Both the position numbers and the translations under genes were made by a program. A stretch of 64,000 bases of DNA from Korobacter sp963758505. GTDB taxonomy: Bacteria; Acidobacteriota; Terriglobia; Terriglobales; Acidobacteriaceae. Of the stretch, positions 60,090 to 64,000 are shown in pieces. The stretch covers positions 744,001 through 808,000 of the forward strand of contig CAVWVJ010000003.1 of the NCBI GenBank assembly GCA_963758505.1, in the 5' to 3' direction. Position 1 is the stretch's first letter. Every line of letters starts with the position of its first letter. The notes beneath the pieces were generated by a model. The model did no database searches. It saw only the letters and a program-made list of their open reading frames with translations, and was not told the DNA's origin.

Positions 60090-61205
60090 GTGAGAAAAGG
60101 CTTCGATAACCCGATCCAGCACCAGGCACCCGAAGGTGCCTGTGTGCCTGCACGTCTCCAGGTCGGCGCCGTCGAGATCCGGCCTGCCACCGTCCTCGCC
60201 CCCATGGCGGGCGTTACCGACACCGTATTTCGCCGTTTCATCCGCAATTTAGGCGGCTGCGGCCTCATGATGACCGAATTCACTTCGGCCGATGGCCTCG
60301 CCCGGATGCGGGAGGCGAAGGCCCGGCGCTATCTCACGTTCTACGGGAACGAGCGCCCCATCTCCGCCCAGCTCTTTGGCAGCGACCCTGTCACCCTCGC
60401 CGACGCCGCCCGCGTCGTCCAGGATCTCGGCTTCGACCTCGTGGACCTGAACCTCGGCTGCCCCTCGAAGCGCGTGGTTAAGTGCAATGGTGGCTCCGGT
60501 TTACTGCGTGACCTGCCGCAGATCAAGGTGATCTTCGAATCGGTTCGTAAGGCCGTGACCATCCCGTTTACGGTAAAGTTTCGCGCCGGCTGGAGCGAAA
60601 AGGAACTCGTCTTCCTGGAACTGGCGAAGCTGGCGGAGAATTCCGGCCTGAACGCCGTCGCCATGCATGCCCGCACCCGCGAACAGGGCTACAGCGGACA
60701 GGCCAACTGGAGCTGGATCTCTGACCTGAAGCAGATGGTCAGGATCCCAGTCATTGGCAACGGCGATATTCGAACCCCGGAAGACGCTGCCGCCATGGTC
60801 GCGCACACCGGCTGCGATGCCGTCATGATCGGCCGTACGGCGGCTTCGAATCCCTGGATCTTTCGCCAGATCGAGCAGTACACCCTTACCGGGCGCTACG
60901 ATCACCCATCGAACCAGGATCGCTATGACATGATCCGGATGTATTTCCGCATGTTGATCGAGAACGATACCCAGGGTGCCGAGGGCAAAATGAAACAGTT
61001 CGCCTCCTGGTTCACCCATGGCGTGCCCGGCGGAGCCATCCTCCGCAAAGCCGTGTACGAGGCTAAGCGCCGCGACGCCATCCTCCTTGCGGTCGACGAG
61101 TTTTTCGAAGCGCTGTTGAGCGGCAAAATCTCCGCGCCAAACGCCTCCGATTCCCCCTCCCCGCATGACGATCTCGTCTCCAATCCCGCCGCCATGTCCG
61201 GCTAG
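60090..61205 (+). CDS. dus: tRNA-dihydrouridine synthase (Dus family)
   Basis: 371 aa, GTG start at 60090. LAPMAGVTDTVFRRFIRNLG is the FMN-barrel start, AQLFGSDPVTLADAARVVQD follows, DLNLGCPSKRVVKCNGGSGL contains the catalytic Cys in N-x-GCP, and VKFRAGWSEKE, MHARTREQGYSGQANWSW, GNGDIRTPEDAAAMVAHTGC and VMIGRTAASNPWIFRQIEQY complete the FMN site. This is the DusB-like group, which reduces uridine to dihydrouridine in tRNA using NADPH. The tail (SPSPHDDLVSNPAAMSG) is dispensable in the family. Confidence 0.95.
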   Translation: MRKGFDNPIQHQAPEGACVPARLQVGAVEIRPATVLAPMAGVTDTVFRRFIRNLGGCGLMMTEFTSADGLARMREAKARRYLTFYGNERPISAQLFGSDPVTLADAARVVQDLGFDLVDLNLGCPSKRVVKCNGGSGLLRDLPQIKVIFESVRKAVTIPFTVKFRAGWSEKELVFLELAKLAENSGLNAVAMHARTREQGYSGQANWSWISDLKQMVRIPVIGNGDIRTPEDAAAMVAHTGCDAVMIGRTAASNPWIFRQIEQYTLTGRYDHPSNQDRYDMIRMYFRMLIENDTQGAEGKMKQFASWFTHGVPGGAILRKAVYEAKRRDAILLAVDEFFEALLSGKISAPNASDSPSPHDDLVSNPAAMSG

Positions 61206-61223
61206 CTTGGCCGCAAAAAAATA

Positions 61224-61247
61224 ACGCGGGATCCGAAGATCCCGCGT
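61224..61247 (-). terminator. Terminator of the SYLF gene
   Basis: ACGCGGGATC (61224-61233), loop CGAA, GATCCCGCGT (61238-61247). On the minus strand it is followed by TATTTTTTTGCGG, a strong U-tract. It also closes the dus transcript from the other side. Confidence 0.85.
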
Positions 61248-61277
61248 CCCTGCGTTGCTATGAATGGTTATGAATGT

Positions 61278-62036
61278 CTAGTGCGCGGCTGCGTCCGTAG
61301 CGCCATCCTGAACGTCACGGAAGTCCTTCGCAATGGCATGAAGAAAGGGTCGCGCGGCTGCCGGAGGCGAAACCTTCGCGGTAAGCGCGTCCTTGAAGTC
61401 CACGTCATGTCCGTAAAACGCGATCGTCGAGTCCTTGTCCGGACGAACCGAAACACCATTCAAGGTCGCGCCGGCAAAGGCGCCATGCGCGCGCGAGTAA
61501 GTCAGAATGGCGGTGTTTGCCTTCCAGTCAGTGGAGGCCGAAGCATCACGCCCGACCGGGCCGGCTGCTGCGCTCACATCTCCACCAATCTTGAAGTTCG
61601 CGTTCAACAGCTTGTCAGCGCCCTCCTGGGTGTTGAAGATCATGACGAGGTCGATTCCTTCCACGCCGATCTGCGCTCCCCAGCTGCCACCCGTTGCGGC
61701 AAAGAAAGCGGGTGCGCTCCAGTGTCCGTTCACGCGGCAGGTCGCCACGCCACGGCCGTGTTCCGCGCCAAATACAAATCCGCCCTTCACCATGTCAGGA
61801 ATAACGGCAACGCAATGCGCTTGCTTCAGAATCTTGTCAGGAATCGCCGAATCCTTGGTGTCGGATAACTGGTCCATCACCTCGACGGCTTTCTGCAACC
61901 GGCCTTCTACTTCGCCGGAGCTCTCTTTGCCGTGAACCTTTTCTGTCTTCGCCGTGTCGCCCGTGGTGTCCTGCGCAATCGCAACGCCTGCCAGCAACAT
62001 CAGCGACGCCAAACCAGTCGCCCAAAATTTCTTCAT
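61278..62036 (-). CDS. SYLF/Ysc84-type lipid-binding protein, exported
   Basis: 252 aa from ATG at 62034-62036 with GGGAGGG about 10 bases upstream. Signal peptide LASLMLLAGVAIAQ. The SYLF region follows: GRLQKAVEVMDQLSDTKDSA, KQAHCVAVIPDMVKGGFVFG, GRGVATCRVNGHWSAPAFFA, GGSWGAQIGVEGIDLVMIF, and SYSRAHGAFAGATLNGVSVR. In eukaryotic Ysc84 this domain binds phosphoinositides and actin; the bacterial forms are periplasmic and bind lipid. The role here is unknown. Confidence 0.88.
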   Translation of the reverse strand: MKKFWATGLASLMLLAGVAIAQDTTGDTAKTEKVHGKESSGEVEGRLQKAVEVMDQLSDTKDSAIPDKILKQAHCVAVIPDMVKGGFVFGAEHGRGVATCRVNGHWSAPAFFAATGGSWGAQIGVEGIDLVMIFNTQEGADKLLNANFKIGGDVSAAAGPVGRDASASTDWKANTAILTYSRAHGAFAGATLNGVSVRPDKDSTIAFYGHDVDFKDALTAKVSPPAAARPFLHAIAKDFRDVQDGATDAAAH

Positions 62037-62329
62037 ATCAGTATCCCTCCCAGGGATTCTTTCGAAAACTGTGGCGCGATAAAGCACCACTTGCTTGGAG
62101 TCACCTTAGTTCTTTCGGGTTGTGACAAATCGCAAGTTGCTGCTGCTTTAATAATTTCGGACTTCCGCCCCCACATAGACGTGCAACCTGTCACCGTCTT
62201 TTGCCTTCTTTTTTTCTCTCGCGGGTACTGACCTTCCTGCGTCACACAATTTTGATCGTCGCTTTGTAATCCGTGTGATTTCAGAATGTGATCGCCAAAA
62301 GGCTGCATCCAACAGAACAGGTGGGTAGT

Positions 62330-62782
62330 GTGAACTCCAAATTTCTCCATTTCCTCTGTGTGCTCGCTTGCGCCGCTTTGCTCGGGCTGGGACCCTTGCG
62401 CGCCCAGAACCCAGCGGAGGGCTCTGGTGGCAACGGATCGGTCGTCACCGCGCCAGCACACCAATCCGACGCCAGCCATTCCGCGATTTCTCCCGCTGCA
62501 ACGCCCGGTGCCGGCGAGGCGACGAACAGCAACGGAGCTGCCGATTCGCAGAAGCTGGCCGCCCACGATCGCGACAAGCTCGCGGCCAATCAGGCACCGT
62601 CCCGTTTGAATACAGACGTTATGTGGTTGGGACTGGCGGGACTGCTCGGACTGCTGGCCGTGATCCGGCTGCGCCATGGCTCAGCTCGACAGGCCTCGCC
62701 GCACCCAACCGTCGTCGCTCCAAGAATGAATTCGCAACGGCCGCCGCAATCCAATCCGAACGATTTGCGTCGCGCCGCTTGA
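62330..62782 (+). CDS. Exported/membrane protein of unknown function
   Basis: 150 aa from GTG 62330 with AGGTGG eight bases upstream. A signal peptide (FLHFLCVLACAALLGLGPL) is followed by a Ser/Ala/Gly-rich middle with many Asn and Thr, then one membrane helix (DVMWLGLAGLLGLLAVIRL, about 109-127) and a short basic tail. The middle looks disordered. The WGxxx C-terminal membrane segment with a short tail recalls surface proteins with a sorting helix, such as the WxxW/GlyGly-CTERM kind, but no clear motif was found. Confidence 0.65.
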   Translation: MNSKFLHFLCVLACAALLGLGPLRAQNPAEGSGGNGSVVTAPAHQSDASHSAISPAATPGAGEATNSNGAADSQKLAAHDRDKLAANQAPSRLNTDVMWLGLAGLLGLLAVIRLRHGSARQASPHPTVVAPRMNSQRPPQSNPNDLRRAA

Positions 62783-62792
62783 GGGTTGGCCG

Positions 62793-63473
62793 CTAGCTGC
62801 GGTTTCCGGCGCTCTCGAAGGCGTGCTTGGCCATCAACCCCTCCAGGGCCGCGGCCTTCTCTGCTTCCAGGGCCGTCTTCTCGGCACGCAACTTTTCCGT
62901 AGCGAAGGCGTTCTCTCCCATCGCGTCCAGCGCCAGGAAGCCTTCTCCCGCCAGCGCCTTGGCCGCTTCGCGCAAACGGTAGGCGATGTTCTTATCCTTC
63001 GCCCCGAGATAAGCCTGGTCCACCGGCTCCGCAACTTCCACCCGGCCGCTCCCGTTCACTACCCCCAGCCAATAGACCTTGCGCTTCACAAACGCCTTCA
63101 GCTCCTCGTTGGTCGCATCGAGAAACCACCAGTGCTTGTTGCGGATGCTGTATTGCCGGCTTGAGAGCGGACATGGTTGCCGCTTCCCGCTCTTCAACAA
63201 CTCCAGCTGCTTGTCATCGATGGCTTTGCGAATAGTATTGACCGTTGCCATCAGGGCCTCCGGCCCATCGACCGCCGGCAGAATTTCGCGGATGCTCGCT
63301 GTCAGGTGGACCGCTACGTCCGCATGCAAGCCGCTGCCGTCGTCCAAACGCGCAGTTCCATGCAGCACATACCAATCCGAGCCTGAGTTGGAAGGATGAA
63401 AGGGCCATTCCAACTCGATCTGCAGCGGAAAGCCGGATACAGTCACACATTTTCCCGTGATCTTCTCTGCCAT
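62793..63473 (-). CDS. Conserved hypothetical protein
   Basis: 226 aa from ATG at 63471-63473 (MAEKITGKCVTVSG); a longer frame to 63590 runs into the divergent rsmG start and is unlikely. VTVSGFPLQIELEWPFHPSN, VLHGTARLDDGSGLHADVAV and HLTASIREILPAVDGPEALM form a beta-rich N-terminal half; HWWFLDATNEELKAFVKRKV has a W-rich strand. The C-terminal 60 residues are a coiled coil (AEKTALEAEKAAALEGLMAK). No enzyme motif was recognised. It is head-to-head with rsmG, 116 bp between starts. Confidence 0.65.
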   Translation of the reverse strand: MAEKITGKCVTVSGFPLQIELEWPFHPSNSGSDWYVLHGTARLDDGSGLHADVAVHLTASIREILPAVDGPEALMATVNTIRKAIDDKQLELLKSGKRQPCPLSSRQYSIRNKHWWFLDATNEELKAFVKRKVYWLGVVNGSGRVEVAEPVDQAYLGAKDKNIAYRLREAAKALAGEGFLALDAMGENAFATEKLRAEKTALEAEKAAALEGLMAKHAFESAGNRS

Positions 63474-63588
63474 GCGCTTCTCTCGTTCCAGGAAGGTTCC
63501 TTCTCTATTTTGACACGCTGCCCGCGCCTTTGCGCAAACCGCTGCATTGCATCGCAAGCTCCGGAAATGCGATATTCCACCCTTCACC

Positions 63589-64000
63589 ATGCATGCAGAG
63601 CAAATTGCCGAACTGCTCGGCCCCTATCTCCAGGACGAGGCGCTGCACCCGAAGCAGTTTGCCCAGATCTCGCAATACCTCGATCTGCTGACGAAATGGA
63701 ATGCGCGCATGAATCTCACCAGCGTGCGCGAACCCGCGCAAATCGTCGCGCGGCATTTTGGAGAGTCTTTCTTCACCGCGCGACGCCTGTTCCCCGAACC
63801 GGGCACTGCTTCGACCCTCCTCGATGTCGGCTCCGGGGCCGGTTTCCCAGGATTGCCCATCGCGATCGCCCGGCCCGGTGTGACCGTGACGCTGATCGAA
63901 GCTCATGGAAAGAAAGCGACCTTCTTGAAGGAAGTTCTACGGGGAGCCGAGATCGCGAACGCCTCGGTGTTCCACGGGCGGGCGGAGACCTACACGGAAC
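63589..64000 (+). CDS. rsmG: 16S rRNA (guanine527-N7)-methyltransferase RsmG, 3' part cut off
   Basis: 137 codons, open to the window end. MHAEQIAELLGPYLQDEALH, LDLLTKWNARMNLTSVREP (the W-x-x-x-x-NLT motif), ARHFGESF and TLLDVGSGAGFPGLPIAIAR, where DVGSGAGFPG is the SAM-binding loop, and VTLIEAHGKKATFLKEV. These are the RsmG (GidB) core. The enzyme modifies G527 in the 16S rRNA; loss gives low-level streptomycin resistance. The family is about 210 aa, so a third is missing. Start ATG 63589 is preceded by no strong Shine-Dalgarno site. Confidence 0.95.
   Translation, partial: MHAEQIAELLGPYLQDEALHPKQFAQISQYLDLLTKWNARMNLTSVREPAQIVARHFGESFFTARRLFPEPGTASTLLDVGSGAGFPGLPIAIARPGVTVTLIEAHGKKATFLKEVLRGAEIANASVFHGRAETYTE

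Noticed and set aside
961..63473. tRNA genes
   Set aside because: No cloverleaf with a convincing TTCGANNC arm and matching acceptor stem was seen by eye in the intergenic gaps.

Overview
The window is a 64-kb piece of a GC-rich chromosome that reads as an acidobacterium (Acidobacteriota, most like Terriglobia/Koribacter relatives). Reasons: a VWFA-related protein of the family named after Acidobacteria (25234-26916), a secreted SBBP-repeat protein, a Gram-negative lpxC, many secreted carboxypeptidase-like and DUF proteins, dispersed palindromic repeats ending in CTGCTGTT, and the order rplU-rpmA-obgE-nadD-rsfS...rlmH. It starts inside folK and ends inside rsmG. No rRNA, tRNA or CRISPR array was seen.

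Layout. 1-13 kb: folK (partial), a PilZ protein, lpxC, a CPA2 antiporter, RNase HI, two small membrane proteins, an epoxide-hydrolase/cupin fusion, a metallophosphoesterase, an orphan OppD-type ATPase, then about 0.9 kb without a gene that holds a strongly structured RNA candidate (8740-8945), followed by DUF4349, VOC and Gfo/Idh genes. 12.5-25 kb: a 180-bp tandem repeat, panB, the SBBP protein, deoxynucleoside kinase, a NodB deacetylase, a VapBC-type toxin-antitoxin pair with a palindromic operator, an isochorismatase-like hydrolase, an EF-G paralogue, a DsbA-like protein and an SMR transporter. 25-29 kb: the VWFA protein and then an accessory island with its own promoter and leader hairpin, a two-gene HARE-HTH + DUF3800 unit, DnaA-box-like sites and an internally deleted IS1595-type transposase. 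29-47 kb: tldD/pmbA, a PD-(D/E)XK-like protein, tilS, a DnaC-like ATPase, a UvrC-like protein, a DPP-IV-type peptidase, a TIGR01777 epimerase, gltX, DUF971 and pcrA/uvrD. 47-64 kb: amino-acid permease and adenosine deaminase, the ribosome-assembly cluster (L21, L27, ObgE, NadD, RsfS, RlmH), an ArsR-SDR pair, L31, a Dus enzyme, a SYLF protein and rsmG.

Functional themes. Lipid A synthesis (lpxC), folate/pantothenate (folK, panB), NAD (nadD), translation and ribosome maturation (rplU, rpmA, rpmE, obgE, rsfS, rlmH, rsmG, gltX, tilS, Dus, EF-G2), DNA repair (pcrA, UvrC-like, RNase HI), peptide modification/proteolysis (TldD/PmbA, S9 peptidase).

Caution. Seven conserved genes (Gfo/Idh, the PD-(D/E)XK-like gene, tilS, the TIGR01777 epimerase, gltX, DUF971, pcrA) each need a single-base frame correction to give the full family protein. 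Six need removal of one base and one needs addition of one base. Because gltX and tilS are normally essential, the pattern points to sequencing or assembly indels rather than gene decay. The most interesting candidates are the structured RNA at 8.74-8.95 kb (HEARO/omega-RNA-like, no nuclease ORF attached) and the HARE-HTH/DUF3800 island at 27.4-29.2 kb.
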